From Terriglobia bacterium (GTDB lineage: Bacteria; Acidobacteriota; Terriglobia; Bryobacterales; Bryobacteraceae), in the NCBI GenBank assembly GCA_020073445.1, contig JAIQFE010000018.1:1-64000 (forward strand): a stretch of 64,000 nt of DNA. Reading direction: 5' to 3'. The notes below the pieces were generated by a model, which ran no database searches, had not been told where the DNA came from, and was given only the letters and a program-made list of their open reading frames with translations. Shown here piece by piece: positions 24,204 to 40,566 of this stretch. The position numbers and the translations under genes were made by a program. Each line of letters starts with the position of its first letter. Within the stretch, counting starts at the first letter, position 1.

Positions 24204-24219
24204 AAGGAGAGGTGCATTT

Positions 24220-24456
24220 ATGAATTGGGATCAGATTGAAGGAAAATGGAAGCAAGCGAAGGGCTCGCTCAAAACGCAATGGGGCAAGCTCACGGACGAC
24301 GATCTGGACGCTATCGCAGGGCAGCGGGACAAGCTGGTCGGCAAGCTGCAGGAGCGCTATGGGTACGCGAAGGAAGAAGCCCAGAAGAGAGCCGATGAGT
24401 GGGTCAAGACCGCCGGCGATGGCTCACCGGAATTGCACCATACTCGAGGCCGGTAG
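24220..24456 (+). CDS. CsbD family stress protein
   Basis: A 78-residue hydrophilic protein starting MNWDQIEGKWKQAKG, followed by KLTDDDLDAIAGQRDKLVG and YGYAKEEAQKRADEW. This is the CsbD pattern of a small general-stress protein whose molecular role is unknown. Length is slightly above the usual 60-70 residues because of a short tail. An AGGAGAGG Shine-Dalgarno lies about 10 bases before the ATG. It follows the YciF-like gene by 31 bases. Confidence 0.88.
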   Translation: MNWDQIEGKWKQAKGSLKTQWGKLTDDDLDAIAGQRDKLVGKLQERYGYAKEEAQKRADEWVKTAGDGSPELHHTRGR

Positions 24457-24465
24457 AAACTGAAG

Positions 24466-24497
24466 AAGGCCGCGAGTCCTGCGGGACTCGCGGCCTT
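24466..24497. terminator. Perfect 14-bp hairpin between csbD and the ECF gene
   Basis: AAGGCCGCGAGTCC and its exact complement flank a TGCG loop. It lies between convergent genes (csbD and the ECF-like sigma factor) and can serve both. The run of Ts is short on both sides, so bidirectional termination may depend on stem strength. Confidence 0.7.
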
Positions 24498-24525
24498 ATC
24501 CAACTTGCCTGGATACTAGGTTCGC

Positions 24526-25032
24526 TTAGGCGGCGAGTTGCTTCGCCACAAATTCCTTGCCGAGTTTTCGGGCGCGAGTTTCCAAAGCCTTTCGAGCTGA
24601 GCGGCGAGCTCTCAGAAAGCGGATCCGCACCGCGGTCTCCGTAAGCCCGTGTGCGCGAGCCATCTCTTTCGCGGTCACTCCCTTCATCTGGGCTTCCAGG
24701 AGCATTCGATCCAGCGGCCGGCATGCTCCGAGGATACGCGCCACATCGATGGCGGCCAGATCCAGGCTGGTATTTCCCTGGGCGGACCGCTGCAACTCCT
24801 GGTGCAAGCGCTCGACCCGGATCACGCGCCTGAATTGATTGAGTGCGATGGAATTGATCCACGTGAGAATCATCTGCGGATCACGGAGCTGCGATAGCCT
24901 CTCCCAACCTCGCAACCAGGCCGACTGTGCAATGTCCGCCGCCAATCCGGGCGCGGCGCCGCGAGAGAGTAAGAATCGAATGGTCCGTTCGCGGCCGGTT
25001 TGATAGATGTTTCCGTATTCTTCGCGTGTCAT
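24526..25032 (-). CDS. ECF-like sigma-70 factor
   Basis: A 168-residue protein with sigma region 2 (AADIAQSAWLRGWERLSQL, then INSIALNQFRRV) and region 4, a helix-turn-helix around KGVTAKEMARAHGLTETAVRIR. The layout is that of extracytoplasmic-function sigma factors, but no anti-sigma gene is adjacent. The ATG at 25032 is chosen because AGGAG lies about 7 bases upstream; an upstream frame adds 19 residues of no family character. It diverges from the YXWGXW-repeat gene. Confidence 0.78.
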   Translation of the reverse strand: MTREEYGNIYQTGRERTIRFLLSRGAAPGLAADIAQSAWLRGWERLSQLRDPQMILTWINSIALNQFRRVIRVERLHQELQRSAQGNTSLDLAAIDVARILGACRPLDRMLLEAQMKGVTAKEMARAHGLTETAVRIRFLRARRSARKALETRARKLGKEFVAKQLAA

Positions 25033-25185
25033 CACTACTCCTGAGTTCTCCTTAACATCGGGATCAGTCGAGCACGCGTGCGGCCACAATCATTCGCGCG
25101 GAATCAATAACTTGCCGTGCGCAGATTTTCCTGATGTATGCAGGAACTGCGTACCTGTGTTGGCAAAAGCCGATGGTCTGCAATT

Positions 25186-25200
25186 TGGCACGGTCCGTGC
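25186..25200 (+). promoter_or_regulatory. Candidate sigma-54 promoter upstream of the YXWGXW protein
   Basis: TGGCAC-N5-GTGC matches the -24 element fully and the -12 element except for one base, with correct 10-base spacing between GG and GC. Transcription would start near 25211, only a few bases before the ATG at 25214. That fits the absence of a Shine-Dalgarno. Confidence 0.45.
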
Positions 25201-25213
25201 TGGAACAACGGGC

Positions 25214-25594
25214 ATGAAGAAAACACTGCTTGCGTTATTCCTTATCGCCGGGGGCACAAGTTTCGCGCAGTTGTCCATCGGCGTGAGAATTGGGCCGCCG
25301 CCGCCACCTCGCGTTATTCACGGGCGACCGCGCGCACCGGGGCCGGATTACCTCTGGGTGGACGGTTATTGGTACCCGGTTGGAAAGCACTACAAATGGC
25401 ATAACGGATATTGGACTCGGCCACCATATGCCGGGGCCGTGTGGGTCGGGCCGCGTTACGAGGGCGGAGAATTCATCGCAGGGTATTGGAATACGGACCG
25501 CGGCCGGTTCGATCACGATCACCGCTGGGACCGCGACCGTAATCGCGATTTCGGCCACGACCATGATCGTGATCGTGATCATGATCGCCACTAG
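25214..25594 (+). CDS. Exported YXWGXW-repeat-like protein with His/Asp tail
   Basis: A 126-residue protein with a signal peptide (MKKTLLALFLIAGGTSFAQ). The mature part has aromatic repeats of the WVDGYW, WHNGYW and AGYW kind, a pattern seen in the YXWGXW/BcpO group of exported proteins. The final 28 or so residues are almost only His, Asp and Arg (HDHDRDRDHDRH) and could bind divalent metal. The start is defined by the signal peptide; an upstream frame of 69 codons is not supported. No pathway is known. It sits in the stress island, divergent from the ECF sigma factor. Confidence 0.7.
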   Translation: MKKTLLALFLIAGGTSFAQLSIGVRIGPPPPPRVIHGRPRAPGPDYLWVDGYWYPVGKHYKWHNGYWTRPPYAGAVWVGPRYEGGEFIAGYWNTDRGRFDHDHRWDRDRNRDFGHDHDRDRDHDRH

Positions 25595-25628
25595 GACCAG
25601 TGCCGGAAGGTCCCAACAGCTGAATTCA

Positions 25629-25657
25629 TGCCGGGTTGATCGTCAACCTGGCATTTT
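25629..25657 (+). terminator. Intrinsic terminator after the YXWGXW gene
   Basis: TGCCGGGTTGA pairs with TCAACCTGGCA (one G-U pair) around a 3-base loop. TTTT follows directly at 25654-25657. Confidence 0.7.
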
Positions 25658-25745
25658 CGCATGTCATGGCCGATTCTGGCTCCGCCCCCGAAACACTGTA
25701 GCGTTTCTCTGTAGTAAGGCTCTACGTGGCAGGAGGCATTTGATC

Positions 25746-26393
25746 GTGAAGAAATTCTTTTTTCTGTCCGCGGTTATTTCCGTATCGGCCATGGGCGCCC
25801 CCATTGGCACGTGCGTCCCGAGCACGCTGAGCAACCTCATCAGCAACCCGTGCGCACTGGGCGACATGATGTTCGATAACTTCTCGTACTCTGGCGATGT
25901 GTCGGTGTCGAACATCAATGTTGATTTCCAGATGGTCGGCAGTGAGTTTCGCCTCATCCTGACTCCCGTCATCGGGGCCGGCTTTTTTACCAACCTGTCC
26001 TTAACCAACAGAGTATCGGTGATCTCCGGCGTTGCGCCGAACCTTGCACCGGCGAATTACAAGATCGTCGGCGTGAAGGACCAATCGAATTTCTCCGCTG
26101 TACAGGGTTCGTCCGGGCTCCTGATTGTCGCGAACACCCCCGGTCCCGCCTTCAACCTGGTCCCGGGTAATGAAACGGGTGGTCCCGGATTCTTCCCAGG
26201 AACAACCACCGTAATCACGACATCGACTTTAACTGGTCCCGGCGGCAAAGACAGTGCAAACCCTGGACTCGCCAGCCTTGAACTGGACTACATCCAGGCA
26301 AACACCGCTGTCCCTGAGCCGGCCACGCTCGGTTTGATCGGAATTGCCTTGTTGGGCGGAGGGTTGTTTCGAAGGCGCTCTGTCCATCCCTAG
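25746..26393 (+). CDS. PEP-CTERM sorting-domain exported protein
   Basis: A 215-residue protein beginning at a GTG with AGGAGG 9 bases upstream. A signal peptide (to about residue 18) precedes a beta-rich mature part of unknown fold. The C-terminus is VPEPATLGLIGIALLGGG followed by FRRR, the three-part PEP-CTERM signal. Such proteins are processed by an exosortase and released or anchored at the surface, often with exopolysaccharide. No exosortase is encoded in this window. A longer frame upstream in the same phase is noise across the intergenic region. Confidence 0.82.
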   Translation: MKKFFFLSAVISVSAMGAPIGTCVPSTLSNLISNPCALGDMMFDNFSYSGDVSVSNINVDFQMVGSEFRLILTPVIGAGFFTNLSLTNRVSVISGVAPNLAPANYKIVGVKDQSNFSAVQGSSGLLIVANTPGPAFNLVPGNETGGPGFFPGTTTVITTSTLTGPGGKDSANPGLASLELDYIQANTAVPEPATLGLIGIALLGGGLFRRRSVHP

Positions 26394-26423
26394 CCACAAT
26401 TACCGCCCCTAGCCTCAATTACC
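26388..26423 (+). repeat. Imperfect tandem repeat over the PEP-CTERM stop codon
   Basis: CCCTAGCCACAATTACC (26388-26404) is repeated at 26407-26423 with one change. The first copy contains the stop codon of the PEP-CTERM gene. Confidence 0.7.
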
Positions 26424-26619
26424 TCTCTCCGCAGCCAAAGATTACAGTTCTCAGACGGCTGGAACGCTTAATTTGCACGGTCGTGCGGCTTGGCTCCGCC
26501 CAGTTGTCCTGCTTCTCGGCAGTAGCGCGCCTATCCAGCTTTGAGCACAAAGCCTGAAACAAATGTGAGCACCCGGGGCTCTCCTTATTCGGTCAGATGG
26601 GCTTGGGGTTTCAGATAAC

Positions 26620-26832
26620 ATGTGCCGCGACCGAGAAATGCTGGCGCACCGATATCATGCGGATCTGCGTGTCTACTCGCTCGCTGCGCAGTCCCTCGTG
26701 CAAGCCATTGGAGCCAATTTCTCAGAGGCCCTGAAGCGCGCCCAACGCGCACGTCTGGTCTTTGAAAGAGCGAGGGACGAGCTGAACAAGCATATTCGGG
26801 AGCACGATTGCTCCGCTGGTCGGAAGGCTTGA
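26620..26832 (+). CDS. Small helical protein, unknown function
   Basis: A 70-residue protein rich in Ala, Arg and Glu, predicted to be two long helices (VYSLAAQSLVQAIG and LKRAQRARLVFERARDELNKHI) ending HDCSAGRKA. The pattern resembles short unannotated acidobacterial proteins with a C-terminal HxxEHxC-like end. The start could be this ATG or the one at 26638; no good Shine-Dalgarno precedes either. A hairpin follows at 26848. No function can be assigned. Confidence 0.5.
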   Translation: MCRDREMLAHRYHADLRVYSLAAQSLVQAIGANFSEALKRAQRARLVFERARDELNKHIREHDCSAGRKA

Positions 26833-26847
26833 GAGGCCAAAATAGAA

Positions 26848-26873
26848 GAGGCGGCGCTTGGAGGCGCCGCCTC
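26848..26873. terminator. GC-rich hairpin between convergent genes
   Basis: A 10-bp stem, GAGGCGGCGC with GCGCCGCCTC, encloses the loop TTGGAG. It lies between the small helical-protein gene and the convergent outer-membrane protein gene. No T-run follows on either strand. Confidence 0.55.
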
Positions 26874-26930
26874 GCGACTGAGGGCTGTCTTGACTTGGCC
26901 TGCCCCGCGGCAAGCCTAGGGTGGATTACT

Positions 26931-27557
26931 TTACCAACGGATGCCGAACGTCACCGGAAGCATATCGGCATGCCGATCGCCGAAAAACACCCGGTGGTAA
27001 CGCGATTCCGCGTAGAATTTGACGTTCCACTTGGTTCCGAACGATACTCCCACACCGCCGTTGACGCCGGGTTTGTTGACGCTATACGACGAGAGAACAT
27101 CTGTGGTCGGAATCAAAGCCTGGTAGAACCCAAAGAACGGATCGAAGGCGGTGACCGCGGCCACGTTCGGAGCGGTGAACTCCTGATGCCAATGATAGAG
27201 ACCGCCGCCTCCGATGAAGTACACGTCCACGGGACCGCGAGGATGCGTATGCACAATGGGATTCAGCGTGAGAGACCAGATGTTCACGTCTCCGCCTGGA
27301 AATCCAGCATTGTTGAGCGTCGTGCCGTTGATGTCCGATTGAGTATCGTTGAATTGCACAAGCGCGCCGATATACGAATTGAAGTTATAGCCGGCGCCCG
27401 CGCTAATGTTCCAGCCCGTATCGAGTTTGGTGCCCGTTCTTCCCACCGGCTCGGTGAATCCACCCCCTAGGTTGAATGCAAACTTTGGCGTCTCCTGGCC
27501 GAAAACCGCGCCTGCCACCAATAATCCGATTCCTGAAGCTAACAAAGTACGTTTCAC
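26931..27557 (-). CDS. Outer-membrane beta-barrel protein
   Basis: A 208-residue protein with a signal peptide (cleavage near VFGQE) and alternating beta strands suited to an eight-stranded OmpA/OmpW-like barrel. Examples are FAFNLGGGFTEPVG, WNISAGAGYNFN and WNVKFYAESRYHR. It ends FGIRW, an aromatic terminal residue of the kind used for barrel assembly. Start is GTG with GGAGG about 10 bases upstream. Substrate or role unknown. It is a marker of a Gram-negative outer membrane in this organism. Confidence 0.78.
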   Translation of the reverse strand: MKRTLLASGIGLLVAGAVFGQETPKFAFNLGGGFTEPVGRTGTKLDTGWNISAGAGYNFNSYIGALVQFNDTQSDINGTTLNNAGFPGGDVNIWSLTLNPIVHTHPRGPVDVYFIGGGGLYHWHQEFTAPNVAAVTAFDPFFGFYQALIPTTDVLSSYSVNKPGVNGGVGVSFGTKWNVKFYAESRYHRVFFGDRHADMLPVTFGIRW

Positions 27558-27629
27558 TTAAGTCTTTCCTCCATGCTCATATGATCTAGCTCGAAGGATT
27601 GAGTTTCAGGATTAATTGGCAAAAGTGAA

Positions 27630-27647
27630 TTGGCACGCTGGTTGCTT
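27630..27647 (+). promoter_or_regulatory. Sigma-54 promoter
   Basis: TTGGCACG-N4-TTGCTT fits the sigma-54 -24/-12 consensus at every conserved base, with GG and GC 10 bases apart. Transcription should start near 27656, some 15 bases before the ATG of the DUF5670-like gene. The BON-domain gene may be read from the same transcript. Two NtrC-type activators are encoded in this window. Confidence 0.85.
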
Positions 27648-27670
27648 CAATACCATTGGGACTACAGATT

Positions 27671-27820
27671 ATGTTGATGACAATTTTCGTGATCCTGCTG
27701 GTGATGTGGTTTTTTGGAATGGTTACCTCATACACGATCTACGGATACATCCATGTGCTGCTAATCATCGCGATAGCAGTGTTGCTGATCCGGGTCATTC
27801 AGGGCCGGCGGCCGATCTGA
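27671..27820 (+). CDS. DUF5670 / lmo0937-family small membrane protein
   Basis: A 49-residue, two-span hydrophobic protein beginning MLMTIFVILLVMWFFGMV, continuing through a SYTIYGYIHVLL turn and ending VIQGRRPI. Length, the glycine/aromatic turn and the RLIQGRRP-like tail match the lmo0937 (DUF5670) family of stress-associated membrane peptides. Its reading frame differs from the longer open frame over the same stretch (27616-27873), which has no recognisable features. It lies directly downstream of the sigma-54 promoter. Confidence 0.8.
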   Translation: MLMTIFVILLVMWFFGMVTSYTIYGYIHVLLIIAIAVLLIRVIQGRRPI

Positions 27821-27882
27821 GAAACGTAGCGATTCGAGAAACAATCGTCCGATGGCCTGGATCTTCAGATTAGGAGGCTGAT

Positions 27883-28515
27883 ATGCGAACGCCCACGATT
27901 CTCATAACCTTAACGTTTCTGATCCTCTTTGGATTTCTGGCCGGATGCTCCCAAACAGGAAGCACTACGGCGGCCAGCGCTCCTCCTGCCATGACCGACA
28001 CGGATTTGCAGCACTCCATCCAATCGCGTCTGAATGCGGATCCGGACCTTAGCGTGGCAAAACTAGATGTGGATGCCGATGTCAAGAACAACACGGTCAC
28101 GTTGAAAGGCACCGTGCCGACCGAGACTGCTCGTCTTCGAGCCGTGGAACTGGCGAAGGCGGGTGTCCCGGCAAATCTTGCGATCACCGACAAAATCGAC
28201 GTGAAGCCCGCGGAGATTTCGCGTAGCGAGTTCACCGATGAAATGGCGCGTGACGCGAGGGAGAAGGCCAAGACCGCCGGCGACAAACTGGGGACTTCCA
28301 TCAACGACGCCTGGATCCACACCAAGATCACATCGAAGCTGATAAGCGACAGGGACACACCCGTTCGCAAGATCAACATCGATGTAGTAGACGGCGTCGT
28401 CACGTTGCGCGGCGAGGTGAAAACGGCAACCGCGAAGGACGAGGCAGATCGAAGCGCGATGGACACGGAAGGCGTCAAGCGAGTGAGGAATCTGCTGAAA
28501 ATCACAGCCGGCTAA
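27883..28515 (+). CDS. Lipoprotein with two BON domains
   Basis: A 210-residue envelope protein. The lipobox FLAGC places the lipidated Cys at residue 22. Two BON domains follow, at about residues 42-105 (LQHSIQSRLNADPDLS, KNNTVTLKGTV) and 138-208 (DAWIHTKITSKL, VDGVVTLRGEV, VKRVRNLLKI). BON domains bind phospholipid and help keep the envelope intact under osmotic stress, as in OsmY. The AGGAGG Shine-Dalgarno is strong. Co-transcription with the DUF5670 gene from the sigma-54 promoter is likely. Confidence 0.85.
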   Translation: MRTPTILITLTFLILFGFLAGCSQTGSTTAASAPPAMTDTDLQHSIQSRLNADPDLSVAKLDVDADVKNNTVTLKGTVPTETARLRAVELAKAGVPANLAITDKIDVKPAEISRSEFTDEMARDAREKAKTAGDKLGTSINDAWIHTKITSKLISDRDTPVRKINIDVVDGVVTLRGEVKTATAKDEADRSAMDTEGVKRVRNLLKITAG

Positions 28516-28549
28516 CGCCGGCCTTTCAACCGCAATTCGAACTCACACC

Positions 28550-28590
28550 CCGGGTGCGTCGCAGCTTTTTCTGCGCACCCGGTATTTTTT
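28550..28590 (+). terminator. Intrinsic terminator after the BON gene
   Basis: CCGGGTGCG pairs with CGCACCCGG. The loop contains a further CGCAG/CTGCG pairing. The tract TATTTTTT follows at 28583-28590. Confidence 0.85.
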
Positions 28591-28702
28591 GCATACCCCG
28601 CAAGCCTGACAGGCCCAGCATAATCAATAACTTACTTCTGGTGCTCCGCTTGCCAAGTCCAGTCGAGCCATAAATTTAAGCGGAACAGGTGAGGGTACCC
28701 AA

Positions 28703-36861
<8,159 letters not shown>

Positions 36862-36865
<4 letters not shown>

Positions 36866-38421
36866 CAGCAATGCCGGAAGGGACTCCACGCATGGCGGCC
36901 AAGACGCTTCCGGAAGAAAACGGAAGGGTCAAGCTCCTACTGGTCGACGACGACCCGAGCAACCTCCTGGCGCTCCAGGCGATCCTCGAACCGCTTGAGC
37001 AGGACCTTATGCTCGCCCAGACCGGAACCGACGCCTTGCGTTTGTGTCTGGAGCACGATTTCGCCGCTATTCTGCTGGATGTTCGTATGCCGGAGATGGA
37101 CGGATTCGAAACGGCCGAGATGATCCGGGCCCGCAAGAGATCTCTGCAAACGCCCATCTTGTTCGTGACGGCCTATCGCAGCGACGAGCAACTCTTCCGC
37201 GGATACAACCTGGGCGCGGTCGATTTCCTGTTCAAGCCCATCGTTCCCGAAATTCTTCAAAGCAAGGTCAACGTGTTTGTCGAGCTTCGGCGGACGGAAC
37301 AGCTGCTCCGCCGCAAAGCCGAGGAGCTGGCGAGCGCGGAACAGCGCTTTCGCGCCGTTCTGGAGGCCGCGCCGGACGCTATGGTGATCACCAACCAGGC
37401 CGGGACGATCGAGCTGGCGAATTCCCGGGCGGACACCCTTTTCGGGCGCCCGCGCGAGGCCTTGATCGGGCGTGACATTCATTCGGTTCTTCCCGCTTGG
37501 GAATGCCCTGAGGAAGGTCTCCCTCACATAAACCAACAGCCCGCACCCGAACAAAGGCTCCTCGCGTATCGCGACGATGGGTCACCGTTCCCGGCCGAGA
37601 TCACCCGCAATTCGTTCCACACGCCGGATGGTCTCCTGATCACAACCGCGATCAGGGACGCCACGGACCAAGCGGATGCGGAAGCCAGAATCCAAAAGAC
37701 GAACTTAGAACTGGAGAAGAGAGTTGCCGAGCGGACGGCCGCGCTCCGCTACTCCAATGAGGCGTTGCGCCAATTCGCCTGGGCCGCCAGTCATGACCTT
37801 CAAGAGCCGATACGGACCGTCGTCACCTATGCACAGTGGCTCGCTCAGATCATGAATGGCAATCTTGGATCCCGCGAATCGAAGATGCTCGCGACCATTG
37901 AGCAGCATGCTTCCCGGCTGAATCAGTTGCTAGGCGCTCTGCGGCAGTATATCCAAGTGAGCGATTCGGGCCAGCAAACCAGGACTGTCGTGGACTGCAA
38001 CGCGGTGGTCAAGGCAGCAGCGTGGAACCTGCAGGCCATGATCCAGGAAAGCGGAGCTTCGATCGAGTGTGGCCCCTTACCCCAGCTTTCATCGCTAGAG
38101 CTTCCCCTGGTCCAGCTTTTCCAGAATTTGATCAGCAATGCCATCAAGTACCGCTCAGCCGAACCGCCGGTGGTTCGTATCTCGGCGAAAGAAGGGGAAA
38201 ACTGCTGGATCTTCTCCGTTCAGGATAACGGGATCGGCATCGATCCCAAATACGTGGACTACATCTTCGGAGTGTTCCGGCGGTTGCATGGATCCCAGAA
38301 GTCGGGGACCGGAATCGGCCTGGCGATCTGCCGGGCCGCGGCGGAACGGCTGGGAGGCAGCATTTGGGTAGAATCCGCTCCTGGAACGGGATCCACGTTT
38401 TTTGTATCTCTACCTGTATGA
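36862..38421 (+). CDS. REC-PAS hybrid histidine kinase
   Basis: A 519-residue soluble kinase. An N-terminal receiver (about 22-140; [10 protein letters not shown], Asp in [11 protein letters not shown]) is followed by a PAS domain (about 165-290; [14 protein letters not shown]), a short coiled coil, HisKA with the His in [12 protein letters not shown], and an HATPase with [15 protein letters not shown] and GTGIGLAI. The receiver-first order suggests that it takes phosphate from, or is gated by, an upstream kinase, most simply the giant kinase whose stop codon overlaps its ATG (ATGA). An in-frame extension upstream lies inside that gene and is not used. Confidence 0.9.
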
Positions 38422-38435
38422 TGAAGGCTCTCTAA

Positions 38436-38861
38436 ATGCGCATTTTCCTGGCCGAGGACAATCTCGGAGACGTTTTTCTCATTGAGGAGGCGCTCAAGCG
38501 TCAGTCGCTAGTGTGCGAGATCGACCATTATGCGACGGCTGAAGATGCGATTCGAGCGGCGGAGCTCTGTGGGAACACCGGTGCACCTATTCCGGACCTG
38601 ATGATGCTCGACTATAATTTGCCGCGCGGAAATGGCAGCGATATTCTTGCCGTGGCGGGCCGCAATCCCAAGCTGGCGGCCGTGCCGAAAGTGATCGTGA
38701 CTTCGTTTTTGCAGGCGGACGAATTGGCTCATGCTCTGGAACTGGGGGCGAGTTGTTTGATCACCAAGCCGGTCGATTTTGATTCGTTCATGCGCGACGT
38801 TGGCGCCAAAATCGCGGAACTGCTGCATGCGACTGGGGAGTCCAAAACGACCAAGTCGTAG
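38436..38861 (+). CDS. Single-domain response regulator (Rcp1-like)
   Basis: A 141-residue receiver without output domain. The acidic pocket is LAEDNLGD, the phospho-acceptor Asp lies in MMLDYNLPRGNG (about residue 66), and the conserved Lys is in ITKPVDF. The NLPRxxG pattern is that of Rcp1-type regulators that partner phytochrome-like kinases with the ASHDLQEP H-box. Both neighbouring kinases have such a box. It starts 14 bases after the REC-PAS kinase gene and should be co-transcribed. Confidence 0.9.
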   Translation: MRIFLAEDNLGDVFLIEEALKRQSLVCEIDHYATAEDAIRAAELCGNTGAPIPDLMMLDYNLPRGNGSDILAVAGRNPKLAAVPKVIVTSFLQADELAHALELGASCLITKPVDFDSFMRDVGAKIAELLHATGESKTTKS

Positions 38862-38940
38862 GACTTAGTTTGGTAGAAAAAAGGTGATAGTTTGAAGGAG
38901 ACCGTGGGATTTTCAGGTCTCCGGGCGGAGTGTACTTAGG

Positions 38941-40452
38941 GTGGCGTACCGTCGGACAAAGCCGGTGTTTGTGTGGATCGCGGTGATCCCGATCGTCCTT
39001 TTCGGCGCCTCATTGTGGAGACGCGCCCACTACAACGATCTGATCCGCATCCTGGACCACTCCCGGGAGGTCCAGGTCGGGATCCAGGATCTCCTGTTTT
39101 CGATCAACGACGCCGAAACAGGCCGTCGTGGGTTCATCGCCACGGGAGACACGAGTTACAAGGATCTGCTGGAGACAATCTCTGGCAGATCGTCCGAAAT
39201 CGTTCACCGACTCACCGATCTGACCCGGGACAATCCGGTTCAGGGGGCCAACGTCCAGGCGCTCGATCGCCTGGTGGCTGAGCGGATGGAGCTGTTGAAA
39301 CAGACGTCCCAATTCGGTGGTCAGGACGCCGCGCTTCGCGAGGAGAAGCGAGCCGGTCTGGCTACGTCCACCCAGATCAGCAAAGTAGCGGCCGAAATGA
39401 TGGCCGAGGAAACCCGGCTGCTCGAGTCGCGGAAGCAAGCGATGGCTCAGGCCGACCTGGAAAGCACCGGACTTCTGATCGCGGGCAGCATCGCGACAAT
39501 CGTGCTCCTCCTGTGGGCGTACCAGATCATACGCCGATACGCCGCCCAGCGCGATCACGCCGAATCCGGCGTTCGCCAGGCCAACCAGGAGCTTAACGCC
39601 AAGATCGGACAGTTGGACCAGCTCAACCGTCAGCTGGAAGAACGTGTAAGAGCAAGGACGGTGGATCTGGAGCGGTCCAACCAGGATCTGCAGCAGTTCG
39701 CATTCGTCGCCAGCCATGACCTGCAGGAACCGCTACGCATGGTGTCGAGCTATCTGGGATTACTGTCGAAGAGCTGCCAGGGCAAGCTCGACAGCGAGCA
39801 GCAGAAGTACATTGGATTCGCGGTCGACGGCGCCGCGCGGATGCAAGCGCTGATCCGCGACCTGCTGGCGTATGCGCAAGTGAGTACGCAAGAGCCGGCC
39901 CTGACGCGGACGCGATTGAGCGAAGTAGTGAGCCAGGCGCGTTACGCACTCTTGGCAAGCATCCGGGAGACCAGTGCGGAGATCGTCACGGAGCCGCTAC
40001 CCGAGCTGGATGTGGATCCTCTCAAGATGAGCCTGGTTTTTCAGAACCTGCTTTCCAATGCGATCAAGTTCCGCCAGCCCGGCGGGATACCCAGCATCCA
40101 GATCCAAGCCCACAAGGAACGCGACGAGTGGTGCATATCGGTTCGGGACAGCGGTATCGGCTTTGACCCGAAGTACGCTAAAAAGATCTTTGGCGCCTTC
40201 CAGCGGCTCCATGGCAAGGCCGAATATCCCGGCACAGGAATCGGTCTGGCGATTTGCAGCCGCATTATCGACCGCCACGGCGGCCGTATCTGGGCGGAGG
40301 CGAATCCCGGCGCCGGCGCCACGTTTCACTTCACGCTGCCCGACCTGTCCGATTCCATGCAGGCTGAGAATGGATCCGCGGGCGCGTCTGCCGCATCCGG
40401 CCCGGACAGTGGGACAGAACCTCGCGCCCAGGCGCGCGGTGGTTCGGCGTGA
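38941..40452 (+). CDS. CHASE3-domain membrane histidine kinase
   Basis: A 503-residue kinase. A first membrane span (about 9-27) and a second (about 180-200) bracket a periplasmic CHASE3 domain with the typical INDAETGRRGFIATGD turn. A cytosolic coiled coil follows, then HisKA with His in [12 protein letters not shown] and an HATPase with DSGIGFDPKYAKKIFGAF and [10 protein letters not shown]. Start is GTG. A 7-bp hairpin lies in the 79-base gap before it (GGAGACC at 38897 with GGTCTCC). The adjacent NtrC-type regulator is its likely partner, and CHASE3 ligands are unknown. Confidence 0.9.
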   Translation: MAYRRTKPVFVWIAVIPIVLFGASLWRRAHYNDLIRILDHSREVQVGIQDLLFSINDAETGRRGFIATGDTSYKDLLETISGRSSEIVHRLTDLTRDNPVQGANVQALDRLVAERMELLKQTSQFGGQDAALREEKRAGLATSTQISKVAAEMMAEETRLLESRKQAMAQADLESTGLLIAGSIATIVLLLWAYQIIRRYAAQRDHAESGVRQANQELNAKIGQLDQLNRQLEERVRARTVDLERSNQDLQQFAFVASHDLQEPLRMVSSYLGLLSKSCQGKLDSEQQKYIGFAVDGAARMQALIRDLLAYAQVSTQEPALTRTRLSEVVSQARYALLASIRETSAEIVTEPLPELDVDPLKMSLVFQNLLSNAIKFRQPGGIPSIQIQAHKERDEWCISVRDSGIGFDPKYAKKIFGAFQRLHGKAEYPGTGIGLAICSRIIDRHGGRIWAEANPGAGATFHFTLPDLSDSMQAENGSAGASAASGPDSGTEPRAQARGGSA

Positions 40453-40566
40453 GGGCTGGACAACGCGGGAAGAGTTCTCCGTGTATCATTCGAGTATCAA
40501 CTCTTATCGATCGGTGCGGCCGCGGCGTGTTTTCTCGGTCGCGCTAGTGAAGACAGAGGTACTGGA

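Noticed and set aside
27616-27873. 85-codon frame over the DUF5670-like gene
   Set aside because: The other frame gives a two-span peptide matching a known family and sits right behind a sigma-54 promoter.
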